23,873 nt of DNA from CAZUMH01 sp964621645 (GCA_964621645.1 CAZUMH010000045.1:1-23873), one strand, 5' to 3'. Positions 1 to 8,845 are shown, counted from the stretch's first letter. The notes: a model not told the origin generated them from the sequence alone. Translations and numbers: made by a program.

Positions 1-991
1 AGGGGGACGCGGCGCTGAGGTGAAAATTCCAGGCGGTCGTATCGGCGAAAAGCGGATCGGCGTCCATGACAGCCATGGACTGATAGCCGCCCTGTATGTT
101 CGAGTGGGAAATATCCGGTGTTCCACTGTTGCCGTCGATATTGCCAACGCCGCCAGCGGTATAATTAAACCAGATGATGCTGTTGCGGATGACCGGCGAG
201 GATCTGATAAGGTATATCCCCCCGCTAACGGAGCTCCCGCTCCTATTGCAGGCCAGCGTTGTATTAATGATCTGCGCCTGGCAGTCCTGTAATCCTGCGC
301 CTGCGGCAACATAGGCCCGGTTAGCGGCGATGAGGCAGCCGATGATGCGAAGATCCGCATGCGATCCGCCAATGCCGCCATAGGAAGAGGTGCTCCTGTT
401 ATCGGTGACGACGCAGTTGAGAATGCTGACCTCACAGGAGGATACGGCGATTCCTCCACCCCAGCCGTTATTGATATCGCGGCCCAAAGAGGTGTTCCCG
501 GTGACGCGGCAGTCTCTAATGATCGATCTGCTGTTGTTGAGGTAAATACCTCCTCCCTGGGGATTAGTGTCTTCAGCGTGGTTGTCCCTGATCAGGCAGT
601 TACGTATGCCGGGACTGGCGTTTTTAACGTAAATGCCGGCGCCATAATCGGCACTGCCATTCTGTATGGTGAGACCGGACAGCAGCGCGGTGGAATCCTC
701 CCCGCTCTTAAAGGTGACGACCTTCTCCGCGGCCGAGCCGTCGATGACCGTCTGGCTAATGTAGCTGGTATCCTGTGTCGTCAGGAAGAGGGACCCGAGG
801 GTGATGTTCTTTCCGCTGAAATCGATATTTTCATAATAGGTCCCGACTGCTGCCAGAACCGTGTCGCCGCTCACCGCGGCATCAATGGCCTCCTGAATGG
901 TGGTGTATTCAGCCGGCACACGCAGGATCTGGGCCTGCAGGCAGACGGCTGTACAGAGGACCATAAGCAGTAAAAGCATCCTGATTCTCAT
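1..991 (-). CDS. Secreted right-handed beta-helix protein (3' end beyond the window)
   Basis: The frame is open from ATG 991 to the window edge, giving 330 residues without the C-terminus. A good ribosome site (AAGGAG) lies 6-7 bases before the ATG. Residues 1-20 are a signal peptide (MRIRMLLLLMVLCTAVCLQA). Next comes the pectate-lyase-fold entry motif 'PAEYTTIQEAIDAAVSGDTV', then rungs typical of a parallel beta-helix, with repeated Asn/Cys ladders such as 'GIRNCLIRDNHA', 'IIRDCRVTGN', 'SILNCVVTDN' and 'LRIIGCLIAANRA'. The last visible part, 'DADPLFADTTAWNFHLSAAS', matches the end of such helices ('PLF.D...DFHL...SP'). By family it is an exported or surface protein that may bind or process polysaccharide; no catalytic residues can be assigned. 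Other long secreted proteins here end in a T9SS sorting domain, so the missing C-terminus may carry one (inference). Confidence 0.88.
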   Translation of the reverse strand, partial: MRIRMLLLLMVLCTAVCLQAQILRVPAEYTTIQEAIDAAVSGDTVLAAVGTYYENIDFSGKNITLGSLFLTTQDTSYISQTVIDGSAAEKVVTFKSGEDSTALLSGLTIQNGSADYGAGIYVKNASPGIRNCLIRDNHAEDTNPQGGGIYLNNSRSIIRDCRVTGNTSLGRDINNGWGGGIAVSSCEVSILNCVVTDNRSTSSYGGIGGSHADLRIIGCLIAANRAYVAAGAGLQDCQAQIINTTLACNRSGSSVSGGIYLIRSSPVIRNSIIWFNYTAGGVGNIDGNSGTPDISHSNIQGGYQSMAVMDADPLFADTTAWNFHLSAASP

Positions 992-1375
992 TTTTCTCTC
1001 CTTCTTTTACGACGGGACAGATGTTCATACAGACAATCGCTCCCCATCAGGGAAAGCTGCGGGAGCCGGCGGACAGGCGGAACCGGATTCATGTCCATAC
1101 GCGATCAGTGTAATACTGGAAACGGATTAGTTTTGGAATATAACTGACAATGGATTCTAATACAAGAAATTATTTACAAATTTCCCGGAGGACGGGATGT
1201 CATGAGCTGCCGGTGACGCCTGTTTGACAAGCGGCGGAGCCGTGGATGCGTTCACGGCCGAAGACGCGCGTCGCGACGCTTGGTCCTTTGAGCCGCGGAA
1301 TGAGAGTAAAATCCCTCTCGGCTTCGCCGGAACCACCTTGTCAAGGGGACTAAACAGGACTGGGTCGCGAGTACT
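992..1375. other. Intergenic stretch with a degraded RAYT 3'-tail repeat
   Basis: I see no gene here. Bases 1208-1222 (CTGCCGGTGACGCCT) are identical to the last codons of the RAYT gene at its duplicated 3' end (10490-10504). They are followed by a stop and by GCGGCGGAGCCG, the same order as in the other tail-type repeats. The hairpin after that (about 1252-1310) is decayed and ends in 'GCCGCGGAATGAGAGTAAAA', which resembles the ends of decayed copies near 9446 and 14087. This is a relic of RAYT-associated repeat spread. No clear terminator was seen for the symporter gene that ends at 1376. Confidence 0.55.
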
Positions 1376-2749
1376 TTATCGATGTTTTCCGTTCGCGCCG
1401 TTGAGTGGAGAGAATCGGGAGCGGGCGGAGCCGGAAACATACCTGATCAAAAATACCAGCGCCGCCAGGTTAATCAAAATAACGGCCCCGTTCAATAGGT
1501 CTCCCACACTCCAAATAAGCTCAACTTTCAGAAATCCAAAAATTATGGCAATACTGAACAGCCAGCGGTAGCGCTTTTTCACCCCGTCTCCCCAGAGAAA
1601 GGCAAAGCACTGCTCGCCGTAGAAGCTCCAGACGATCAGGGTGGAATAGCCGAACAGGAACGAAGCCAGAACAACGATATAGGGACCGGCGCCGCGGAAC
1701 ACGGTGGTATAGGCGGCGGTGGCCAGGGCGGTGCTGGTGAGCCCGCTCTGCCAGACACCGGTGACCAGGATAATCAGAAAGGTAAAGGTGGCCACGATGG
1801 TGTCTATGAATACGCCGAACATGGCGATCAGGCTCTGCTGATGGGGATTGTCGGTTTTGGCGGTGGAGTACATGATGGGCGAACTGCCGGTTCCCGCTTC
1901 ATTGGAGTAGAATCCCCGGGCCATGCCGTAGCGGACGGCCATTATCACCCCGGCACCGGTGAAGCCGCCCGAGGCGCTGGCCGGAGTAAAGGCGTGTTGG
2001 AATACGAGAGAAAGAGCGCTGAGAAGCATATCGCCGCGGACTAAGATGATGATCAGTCCGCAGACGGAGTATATCAGCACCATAGCGGGAGTGATTTTCT
2101 CCAGCGTCCTGGCAATGGAAATGAGACCGCCGATGATCACCAGCCAGGTGAGAAAGGCCAGCAGCAGGCAAAAGGGCAGCTGGGGCGGCAGCCAGGCCGG
2201 CAGCCAGCTCAGCCGGAAGGCGGTGGAGGCCGCCAGCGAGACGGAGTTGGACTGCACCGTGGATGTCGCCAGCAGTGCTTTCAGTCCCATAGTGAGGGCA
2301 AAGAGGGAGGCCAGCCATTTCTGCTTGAGCATCGTACGGATGTAGTACATGGGGCCGCCGGAATAGATACCGTCTTCGCTTTTCTCCCGGTTGTTCAGGG
2401 CCAGCCAGGTCTCGGCGTAGACGATGACCATCCCGATCAGCGCGCCCACCCAGAGCCAGAAGAGAGCGCCGGGGCCGCCCATGAAGAGGGCGGTGGCCGC
2501 TCCCGCTATATTGGCGTTGCCGATCATGCCGCCCAGGGCGCTGAAGATGGACTGGAGAGGAGTGATGTTTCCCGCTCCCCTGCCGGTCCTGTTTCTTATG
2601 GTCAGTTTGGCGGAACGGAGCAGCGAGCGAAACTGCAGCCCTTTGAGCCGCAGGGTGAAATAGATTCCCACCAGGAACAAAACCGTCAGCATGGGCGGTC
2701 CCCAGAGCCAGGTCGCGGCGGATTTGATGATCAATTCAATAGTCGGCAT
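1376..2749 (-). CDS. AGCS family sodium:alanine/glycine symporter
   Basis: A 457-residue inner-membrane transporter of the alanine-or-glycine:cation symporter family, which imports small neutral amino acids with Na+. About ten or eleven hydrophobic segments are visible. Family landmarks appear in order: 'ALGGMIGNANIAGAATAL' (71-88), 'GGPGALFWLWVGALIGM' (91-107) followed by an 'E' in 'YAETWLAL', 'GGPMYYI' (131-137), and the signature 'RYGMARGFYSNEAGTGSSPI' in the second half. The length is normal for the family. The start has a ribosome site (GAGGTGAG) directly upstream. The C-terminal tail is short and basic. The gene stands alone between two repeat-rich gaps. Substrate (alanine, glycine, serine or glutamine) cannot be told from sequence alone. 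Confidence 0.95.
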   Translation of the reverse strand: MPTIELIIKSAATWLWGPPMLTVLFLVGIYFTLRLKGLQFRSLLRSAKLTIRNRTGRGAGNITPLQSIFSALGGMIGNANIAGAATALFMGGPGALFWLWVGALIGMVIVYAETWLALNNREKSEDGIYSGGPMYYIRTMLKQKWLASLFALTMGLKALLATSTVQSNSVSLAASTAFRLSWLPAWLPPQLPFCLLLAFLTWLVIIGGLISIARTLEKITPAMVLIYSVCGLIIILVRGDMLLSALSLVFQHAFTPASASGGFTGAGVIMAVRYGMARGFYSNEAGTGSSPIMYSTAKTDNPHQQSLIAMFGVFIDTIVATFTFLIILVTGVWQSGLTSTALATAAYTTVFRGAGPYIVVLASFLFGYSTLIVWSFYGEQCFAFLWGDGVKKRYRWLFSIAIIFGFLKVELIWSVGDLLNGAVILINLAALVFLIRYVSGSARSRFSPLNGANGKHR

Positions 2750-2810
2750 CTCACCTCATTATGGCTATCAGGAGCACTCATCCGTTTGTGAGCACTATAC
2801 CATCGTGCCG

Positions 2811-3168
2811 GTGATCCGTATTCAGTAAGCGGCGGGGCCGCTGATGCGCGCATTCCCGGCCTGAGGCCGGGAATGAGGCTGGTTCTATTCCTGTCATTGG
2901 TTATACCTGGTTCCGGGCCTCCGGCCCGGAACCCATACCGTGAGGCTCCGCCTCAGCTGCTCGATGTACACATCACTCATGCAGAACCGCAGATGCGTAC
3001 GTTTTGATGCGCGCATTCCCGGCCTGAGGCCGGGAACGAGGCTGGTTCCATTTCTATCACCGGTTATTTCTGGTTCCGGGCCTCCGGCCCGGAACCCATA
3101 CCGTGAGTCTCCGCCTCAGCTGCTCGATGTACACATCACTCATGCAGAACCGCAGATGCGTACGTTTT
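2811..3168. repeat. REP hairpin cluster with a 2 x 163-bp tandem duplication
   Basis: A tail-type repeat begins at about 2811 (GTGCCGGTGA...TAAGCGGCGGGGCCGC). It runs into two nearly identical head-to-tail units, 2843-3005 and 3006-3168. Each unit has three hairpins: ATTCCCGGCC TGA GGCCGGGAA (first copy 2851-2875), GGTTCCGGGCC TCC GGCCCGGAACC (2909-2933 and 3072-3096), and a small GAGGCTCCGCCTC-type stem (2941-2955 and 3104-3118, the second with one mismatch). Both units share the trailing segment ending GATGCGTACGTTTT. The hairpins match those that frame the RAYT gene at 9632, so the cluster is probably a product of that transposase. It lies upstream of the symporter and downstream of the gene that ends at 3192, where it could act as a transcript end or mRNA stabiliser. 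Confidence 0.9.
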
Positions 3169-3191
3169 ACGGCTCCTCCCCGACTGCCCCC

Positions 3192-4295
3192 CTACCGCTG
3201 CAGCACCAGCTTCTGCGTCAGCACCGTTTCGCCCGCCCGCAGCCGGCATATATAGATGCCGCTGGGATTGTTCCCGCTCTCCCAGGTGTAGCTGTAGGAT
3301 CCCGGCTGCTCTCTGCCTGGCGCATGACGCAGCACCCGTCTCCCCTGCAGATCGTATATCTCCAGGGTGACATCTGCTTCCTGAGCCAGCCGCCAGGAGA
3401 TCACGGCGGCTCCGTTGAAGGGATTGGGATAGGGCGGCAGCAGCCGGAAGGTCTCCGGGTTCGCCGGGGGTGCGTCATCCACCGCTGTGGAATTATCGAT
3501 CCTGAAAAATCGGGCGCCGATCCCGTCCATGTTCCCCGCGTCATCACTGACAACCGCGTAGATCGAGTGTATGGCATCGGCATAGAGGGTTGTATTGAGA
3601 TAAAAATAGAACACGGCGCCGTTGGCATTGTTGAAGGCGGGAAAGAGTGCCGCGATATCCGCTCTGTAGATATTATAGTAAGGATGGCCCACATTGACGC
3701 CGTCGATGTAGATGGAGATGGTGGACCCGTCCGTGGGAATGGTGTTTGGCAACGGGGTCAGCACCCATCCCATCACGAGGAAATTATTCCCGGATATAGT
3801 CCCGCCCTGCGCCGGTGTATCGATGTCTCCGAAGGGCTTGACGGCGCTGGCGTTGTCACAGGTAATCGTTTTTGTTCCCAGGGTGACGCTGTGGCCGCCG
3901 TTATCGCTGACCACCGCCGTGAGCGTGAAGGAGCCGTTCCCGCCATTGGGCAGACCATTCGTCAGCCAGTTAAAGCCCCAGCCCGCGGTGGTGTTGTTGG
4001 GGTAATTGGGATAGGCCGCGGCAACATCCGGGCGGGCCCCTTCGATAAAGACGGCGTCGCCGAGATAGATCAGGCTGCCGCCCTCGCCGCTGACGGGATC
4101 GCGGAAAATCTGCACCGAGGTAACACCCTCATCGTCCAGAGCCCAGCCGGTCACCGGGACGATGCCGTAGATGGTAGAGCCGTTTACGGGTGTGTCGAAT
4201 GAACCGAAGGGCGGATCATCGGCGAACAGGGCGCTGGAGGCTGACAGCAGCACCGCCGCTGCCAGTACAATTGATACATTCGTTCTTTTCCACAT
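3192..4295 (-). CDS. Secreted Ig-like repeat protein with type IX secretion sorting domain
   Basis: 367 residues from ATG 4295. That start is preceded by AGAAAGGG and followed at once by a signal peptide (MWKRTNVSIVLAAAVLLSAS..ALFA). An open frame continues 40 codons upstream but lacks these features. Two repeats of an Ig-like module follow. The first opens 'PFGSFDTPVNGSTIYGIVPV' and contains 'TGWALDDEGVTSVQIF'. The second opens 'PFGDIDTPAQGGTISG' and contains 'VMGWVLTPLPN'. After a linker, roughly residues 285-367 form the T9SS type A sorting domain, with 'LLPPYPNPFNGAAVISW', 'EIYDLQGRRV' and a closing 'SGIYICRLRAGETVLTQKL'. The protein is therefore expected to be exported through the outer membrane and anchored or released there. 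Its function beyond binding or adhesion is unknown. Confidence 0.9.
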   Translation of the reverse strand: MWKRTNVSIVLAAAVLLSASSALFADDPPFGSFDTPVNGSTIYGIVPVTGWALDDEGVTSVQIFRDPVSGEGGSLIYLGDAVFIEGARPDVAAAYPNYPNNTTAGWGFNWLTNGLPNGGNGSFTLTAVVSDNGGHSVTLGTKTITCDNASAVKPFGDIDTPAQGGTISGNNFLVMGWVLTPLPNTIPTDGSTISIYIDGVNVGHPYYNIYRADIAALFPAFNNANGAVFYFYLNTTLYADAIHSIYAVVSDDAGNMDGIGARFFRIDNSTAVDDAPPANPETFRLLPPYPNPFNGAAVISWRLAQEADVTLEIYDLQGRRVLRHAPGREQPGSYSYTWESGNNPSGIYICRLRAGETVLTQKLVLQR

Positions 4296-4448
4296 ATCTG
4301 TACCCTTTCTTGTCGGTTGTGTTCTGATTATTTTTATTGGATCACTGGCGAAGCTGCAGCGTCGTTGATTCTTGCGTTGCCGGCCAGGAGCCGGGCTGGC
4401 CGCGGGCGTCGACAAGCTGCGCCCATGGCCACCCTGTTAAAACCGTTT

Positions 4449-5349
4449 TCAAATCAATCCGTCCAGCCAGTGCATGAGATTGAGGACAAACTGAGCGTTC
4501 TGCGGGGCAATGTCCGCGTTCATGCCGAATTTCACCGTCCCCCCGATGATCTGGGCGGAGAACATGCCGGCTTCGGCGAAGAATGCTGCCCGTCCCCTGC
4601 CCGGCTCGAACAGACCGCCCTGGTACCAGCCTTCTACATCGACGGTGGGCGTGCCCTCCGGGAACTCCCCTTCCTTTTCCGTCAGCCAGCAGGTTTTCAG
4701 CGGCCCCAGGGTCATGAGGGGTTCGAAACCGTCCGGAGCCCTGAAGGCGCAGCCGGTAAAGGAGGTAACCGATGATATGGTTTCATCGTAATCGGGCCTG
4801 CCCCGGGTGACGGCATGGTCAGCGAGGGTACCGTCAGACCGGCGGAAGTAAATCGGTCCCTTCCCCTCCGCGGGATTATCGTTTAAAACGTAACCATTGA
4901 GCAGGGTAATGCCGAAGGCCGCGGCCAGCCCGGCCATGGCCGGAGGATCGGGCATGTGGTCGGTGATGAGCAGCAGTGATCCGCCGTGTTCCGTCCATTC
5001 TTTAAGGACGGCGATTTCGTCTGCGCTGAAGGCTGAACGGTTATCCCGGGAGGTGGGCACGGAGCTGACGAAGATACGGCAGGGAGCAAGCGCTTCGGGA
5101 GTGATCGTCCCGGCCAAACGGCTCCACCCGGTACCCGTCCCTGGCAAGGATCTTGACAAACGGCCGGTAGCGGCCCGCCGCGGTATGGAAATTGGCGTGG
5201 CCCTCATCCAGATAGACGAGGGGGCCGCTCTCCGCGTCGTAGGCGGGATTCTTCACCGCCGGGTCGAAGCTGTCATCGGGCCTCTGCCCTGTCTGTTGAC
5301 ACTGGCAGAGTCCGGCAAACAGAATAAACAGGATGAGCGGTCTTTTCAT
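4449..5349 (-). pseudogene. DUF4350-like lipoprotein, split by a frameshift
   Basis: Two overlapping minus-strand frames make one protein. The first part, from ATG 5349 with GAAGGAT upstream, has a lipoprotein-like signal (MKRPLILFILFAGLCQC) and 'LVYLDEGHANFHTAAGRYRP' leading to 'GYRVEPF'. The reading then shifts near 5109-5118, and the second frame continues 'GTITPEALAPCRIFVSSVP', 'EIAVLKEWTEHGGSLLLITD', 'LAAAFGITLLNGYV' and so on to the stop at 4449. Removing one base in the TTTGGCC stretch (minus strand) restores a continuous protein of about 300 residues. The fold is that of DUF4350 / class I glutamine-amidotransferase-like proteins often found as periplasmic lipoproteins. It is either a recent pseudogene or a one-base assembly error; the codon structure is well kept on both sides, which favours recent or artificial origin. 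Confidence 0.75.
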
Positions 5350-5370
5350 GGGGATATCCTTCAAGATTGT

Positions 5371-5454
5371 TTATTGCATTGTCTGGATCGGAGACAGGAT
5401 CCGGCCTGCCGTAAAAACCAGAAGAAGCAACAGCACCGTATGTTTCTTTTTCAT
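5371..5454 (-). CDS. 27-residue hydrophobic peptide ORF upstream of the lipoprotein gene
   Basis: ATG 5454 follows a strong ribosome site (AAAAGGAGAG). The encoded peptide starts MKKKHTVLLLLLVFTAG, a basic start plus a hydrophobic run, and ends '..SPIQTMQ'. The stop lies about 21 bases before the ATG of the DUF4350-like gene. It could be a short membrane or leader peptide, or the signal-peptide stump of a decayed gene. I do not recognise it. Confidence 0.35.
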   Translation of the reverse strand: MKKKHTVLLLLLVFTAGRILSPIQTMQ

Positions 5455-5762
5455 GGGATCTCTCCTTTTGAAGTGCAGGTTCTTTATGTTGTAAGGGCCG
5501 ACGCTGTGTTTGCAAAGCGGCAGTGCCCGTATTATGTATGCGTTACCGGCCGGAGCTCCGTGTAGCGACGTCTGCTCCCTGAGCCCGGGAACAAGATAAC
5601 AAATAAATGATTTTTTTCTTGCATGTTATACCAAATCGTCTTAAACTGAGTTATCGTAATGACTTTAACCCTCATGTTGAAATTCACGACTCAAGCTGCT
5701 CCCTCTGCTTCTTCAGATTTGTGTAAAGAGATATCTCAATCTCTACCATTATGGAGGATACC
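5455..5762. other. Divergent intergenic region
   Basis: This gap separates the minus-strand genes to the left from the plus-strand gene at 5763, so it should hold promoters for both. Around 5546-5594 there is a G+C-rich decayed tail-type repeat (ACCGGCCGGAGC... ending GAGCCCGGGAACAAG). The rest (5595-5750) is A+T-rich. No -10/-35 pair was convincing by eye. Confidence 0.4.
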
Positions 5763-6629
5763 ATGACACGAAAACAGAAGTATTTCAAAATATGCATCTT
5801 ACTCGTTGTTATCATTGCCGGGTGTTCTCTTACCATCACAAGTGTGAACCAGCCGTCTCAAGCTTCCTATGGCAGCTCGTTCGGGGCTGTTTTTTCCGTC
5901 ACAATCGATCCTTCCGGAAATACGCTTACAGATCCGCCTTATGGAATAATCGGATTGCTGGTTCCAAAGTATTGCGGCATTACAAGTGTCAGAGTTATCG
6001 ATTATGTTCAGAGTTCACCCTCGTATCAATATTGTCATCGTCTGATGCCCGGTGTATCTGACAGCCAGCCCGGAGAAGGCATAGATGACTGGTTCGCTGA
6101 ACTGAATACAGAATACCCGGTAATACAGGCATATAACATGGAGTGGCGGATTTATGAAACAAATACACCCTGTTCGATACCGTCACAGCAGGTAGTGAGG
6201 CAGGTACAAGTGTTAGTGAATCTGGCACAAACGGTACCGGGTACTTATAACTTTCGATATTTTGTCAGTACTGCAGGGATGACTGTCGGGACTGGCGATG
6301 TCAGCGGTGATCATCCCCTCCATGTTCTGCAAGGTACAGCAGTCGAAGAACAAAATCAGACATCGGTATCGTATCAGCTACTGCAGAACTATCCGAACCC
6401 GTTTAATTCGAGTACAAAAATCTCGTTTAATCTGCCTGAGCCGGGTTTGACATCAGTAAAAATATATGACCCGATGGGGAAAGAGATTGCTGTTTTAGCG
6501 GATACCTATTTGGAACAGGGACCTCACCAGGTCGATTTTAATGATGAAACTGTCCCCTCCGGCATTTACTTCTATGTGTTGCGAAGCGGCAGTTTCCGGG
6601 ATATGAAACGGATGGTTCTCCTCAGGTGA
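5763..6629 (+). CDS. Lipoprotein with type IX secretion sorting domain
   Basis: 288 residues. ATG 5763 is chosen because GGAGG (5753-5757) sits 5 bases before it; an in-frame ATG at 5751 overlaps that site. The N-terminus is a lipoprotein signal (KICILLVVIIAGC, lipid-accepting Cys21). The middle (about 22-200) is a beta-rich region with several cysteines that I do not recognise. Residues of about 205-288 form the sorting domain: 'YQLLQNYPNPFNSSTKISF', 'KIYDPMGKEIAVL', 'VPSGIYFYVLRSG', and a closing basic 'MKRMVLLR'. Carrying both a lipobox and a T9SS signal suggests a surface-exposed product. It is the only convincing plus-strand secreted gene in the left half. Confidence 0.88.
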   Translation: MTRKQKYFKICILLVVIIAGCSLTITSVNQPSQASYGSSFGAVFSVTIDPSGNTLTDPPYGIIGLLVPKYCGITSVRVIDYVQSSPSYQYCHRLMPGVSDSQPGEGIDDWFAELNTEYPVIQAYNMEWRIYETNTPCSIPSQQVVRQVQVLVNLAQTVPGTYNFRYFVSTAGMTVGTGDVSGDHPLHVLQGTAVEEQNQTSVSYQLLQNYPNPFNSSTKISFNLPEPGLTSVKIYDPMGKEIAVLADTYLEQGPHQVDFNDETVPSGIYFYVLRSGSFRDMKRMVLLR

Positions 6630-7084
6630 TCAGGAAAACACGCCGACTCCCGAAAAATATAAATCCAAAACCGGCATTGGGTTGATGGGCCTCAGGCCCA
6701 TCCTGCGTGCTGACGGCATTTCCTTTTTCATGTTCCCTATACTACAAATGCAGCATGCTCCTGCTGAAATGCATCAATCATATATTTAAACTAATTGCAA
6801 GTTTATTTTTATGCTGTTTTGCGTACTACAGGTACGCTTGTATCGATAAACATAAACCGAATGGCGCCCTGCACGGTGATGTCAGGGCCCTTTGTCCGCT
6901 AGGGGAAAAAAAATACTTGATATATTTCTCAATTCACTTGCCGGTACACTGCCCAAGAGTCAGCTGGTTCCCCGGCTCAGAGAGCAAGCACCGCTAACGC
7001 GGCTCTTCGGCCGGGAACGAGTTCGAATGAGTTTGGGGAATCCTCCGATTCTCAGTTTCCCTATGCACCTCACTTTCTCCCGGA
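6630..7084. other. Intergenic region between converging genes
   Basis: No gene is supported. It holds a perfect hairpin at 6684-6702 (GATGGGCC TCA GGCCCATC), which is a tail-type repeat in reverse orientation and may end transcription of the gene at 5763. It also holds a 6-bp hairpin at 6821-6837 (GCGTAC..GTACGC). A decayed tail-type repeat ends GGCTCTTCGGCCGGGAACGAG at about 6993-7012. No U-tract terminator was found. Confidence 0.5.
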
Positions 7085-8338
7085 CTACTGCCTATCCCAC
7101 CACTGCTGCCACGCTTCAGGGGAATTGCCCAGTTTTTCGCCGCTGATTGCCTCCAGGGCCATACGGGCGAAAATATCTTGGTCCTGGAGATAGGGGATGA
7201 TCAGGGGAATGGCTTTTTTTGCCTCACTGCCCATGTCTTCCAGCGTCGACAGCGCCGCCAGTAACACACGACCCTTCCCATTCTTCAGCACATCCATGAG
7301 CACCGGCAGGCTTTTCTCCGGCGGTTCTATCTTGCCCATGGCCTTGAGGGCGCTGTACTGCTCGTCCGAATTGCCGCTTTCCCACCATTCATGAATGAGG
7401 GGAAGCGCGGGGGCCGCATCCCGGCCGAAAGAGGGCAGGATGTCAAACGCCATTCTTCGCACCTCAGGATTTTCATCACGGGCCGCTTCTATGATGACAT
7501 CCAGATGCTGAAGCACCGCTTTCCTGACCTTGGAGCTCATCAGTTCGATGCGGTATTCACTCTTCCTGGGCACATGGATCTCTTTGGGTCTGGTCATTTC
7601 AGTCAGCATCTTTATGGCGTTTTCCTTGATCAGCGGATTATCACTTGCGAGGGCCTGCATGATAACCGGGATCACTTCCTGCTCATCCTCTTTTCTTATG
7701 ACCTCATCCAGTTCGTGCCAGTCCGTTGTCCCGAATACAAAGGCGTAGTATGTCTGCCAGACAGAGAGCAGCGACGCCGGGCCCCAGAGATCGATGAACA
7801 TTTTCATGAACGCTCTGGTGGCCGCGAACTTCAGCGGCACCCGGGGATCGGAATTGCTCCACATCTCATAATAGGTAGTGGAATAATAGTGTTTACGGCC
7901 GTACAATTTCGCTTTCTTGGCTGCGAATCCTTGCAGTGCCAGTGACGCGGTTCCGGTCACGGTGGCGGCTTCATAGTAGGTCTTCTTTTGCTGGGGGAAG
8001 GTTGCCCTGTGGGGGCGGCCCTTGAGATTAACACGCAGCACCGCGCCGGCGGCTTCATCCTCCGTCACGACGGTGATATCCATGACCTTGAGCACCTCCT
8101 CGAGCATGGCCTCCAGGGGCAGCGTTATCTCTTTATCCACATGCTGATACTGCTGATCGGTATGGATCGCGATTGTTTTTATATTCTGGATATCCACGGC
8201 AGAGGGTGATTTCCCGCAGGAACAGAAAAGCACCATCAGCAGGCAGGACATCACCCCGGCACCTGCACTCATCCGGTGAATCGAAAACCGGACCGGCCGT
8301 ACACCCCGCGGGTAACCCATTTCTCTTTTGGCAGACAT
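7085..8338 (-). CDS. HEAT-repeat lipoprotein
   Basis: 417 residues from ATG 8338, with CGGGAGA about 7 bases upstream. A hydrophobic signal (MSCLLMVLFCSC, residues 30-41) ends in a lipobox-like Cys at 39 or 41, preceded by an unusually long basic leader; an internal start at Met23 or Met30 is possible. Residues of about 45-210 form a domain I do not recognise ('IKTIAIHTDQQYQHVDKEI', 'ITVVTEDEAAGAVLRVNLKG'). From about 215 to the end there are HEAT/armadillo-type helical repeats, for example 'VIPVIMQALASDNPLIKENA', 'VIIEAARDENPEVRRMAF' and 'IPLIIPYLQDQDIFARMALE'. Such repeats usually mediate protein binding. It is probably an envelope lipoprotein; its partner is unknown. It may be co-transcribed with the two genes upstream (8480-9407). 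Confidence 0.85.
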   Translation of the reverse strand: MSAKREMGYPRGVRPVRFSIHRMSAGAGVMSCLLMVLFCSCGKSPSAVDIQNIKTIAIHTDQQYQHVDKEITLPLEAMLEEVLKVMDITVVTEDEAAGAVLRVNLKGRPHRATFPQQKKTYYEAATVTGTASLALQGFAAKKAKLYGRKHYYSTTYYEMWSNSDPRVPLKFAATRAFMKMFIDLWGPASLLSVWQTYYAFVFGTTDWHELDEVIRKEDEQEVIPVIMQALASDNPLIKENAIKMLTEMTRPKEIHVPRKSEYRIELMSSKVRKAVLQHLDVIIEAARDENPEVRRMAFDILPSFGRDAAPALPLIHEWWESGNSDEQYSALKAMGKIEPPEKSLPVLMDVLKNGKGRVLLAALSTLEDMGSEAKKAIPLIIPYLQDQDIFARMALEAISGEKLGNSPEAWQQWWDRQ

Positions 8339-8479
8339 ATCATTCTCCCGTTTATATCAACTCGTAAAATACCTGCTTTGCCCCCTCATATCACTGTCAT
8401 ACTGGAAAACACGCCAGGATGCCTCTCAGCAGCTGATGTGGACAGTGAATATGGATATGGCGCCGTTGGATATGGTATG

Positions 8480-8845
8480 CTATTTTTTCACCGCCGCGGC
8501 CCAAAGCACCTTGATCTCGCTTTGCAATTCTTCAGTAAAATACTCCAGCGTGTACTTGTCAGGATCGAAGCCGTTCTGCTTCATGAACTCTGTCATCTGT
8601 CCCGGCAGATCTTTGGCCGCCTGTTTTTCACTCGCCGCGAAGTCATTGGTGCCTCGCGCGATCAGGTAGGCTGTTTTGGCATTCGGTGACAGGGATGCGT
8701 TTTTAATACCATCCTGTAAGGACTGCATGGCAATGCTTTTTACATTGCTGGGGGGCTGAAGAAGAATATCCGGATCATGCACACAGATACCGATCATGAC
8801 ATCTACAACCTTCCCGCCGCCGAACAATTTGTCGAAAACACCCAT
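8480..8845 (-). CDS. Small hypothetical soluble protein
   Basis: 121 residues with a strong ribosome site (AAAGGAGGAAG) 3-4 bases before ATG 8845. It begins MGVFDKLFGGGKVVDVMIG and has no signal peptide. The rest is mixed helix and charged residues ('MTEFMKQNGFDPDKYTLEYF', 'ELQSEIKVLWAAAVKK'). I do not recognise the family. It lies 52 bases after the VOC-domain lipoprotein gene and 141 bases before the HEAT lipoprotein gene, all in the same direction, so an operon is plausible. Confidence 0.75.
   Translation of the reverse strand: MGVFDKLFGGGKVVDVMIGICVHDPDILLQPPSNVKSIAMQSLQDGIKNASLSPNAKTAYLIARGTNDFAASEKQAAKDLPGQMTEFMKQNGFDPDKYTLEYFTEELQSEIKVLWAAAVKK

Noticed and set aside
359..973. Long plus-strand open frame over the beta-helix gene
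   Set aside because: It is the mirror of a minus-strand gene that has a signal peptide, ribosome site and beta-helix repeats; the plus frame shows no family features.
2811..3168. Possible CRISPR array, because of regularly repeated palindromes
   Set aside because: Only two 163-bp units, with identical rather than variable 'spacers' and no cas genes; the hairpins match the RAYT-associated repeats.
2940..4202. 420-codon plus-strand open frame
   Set aside because: It begins in the tandem REP cluster and runs antisense to the T9SS cargo gene; the two repeated REP units account for its internal repeat.
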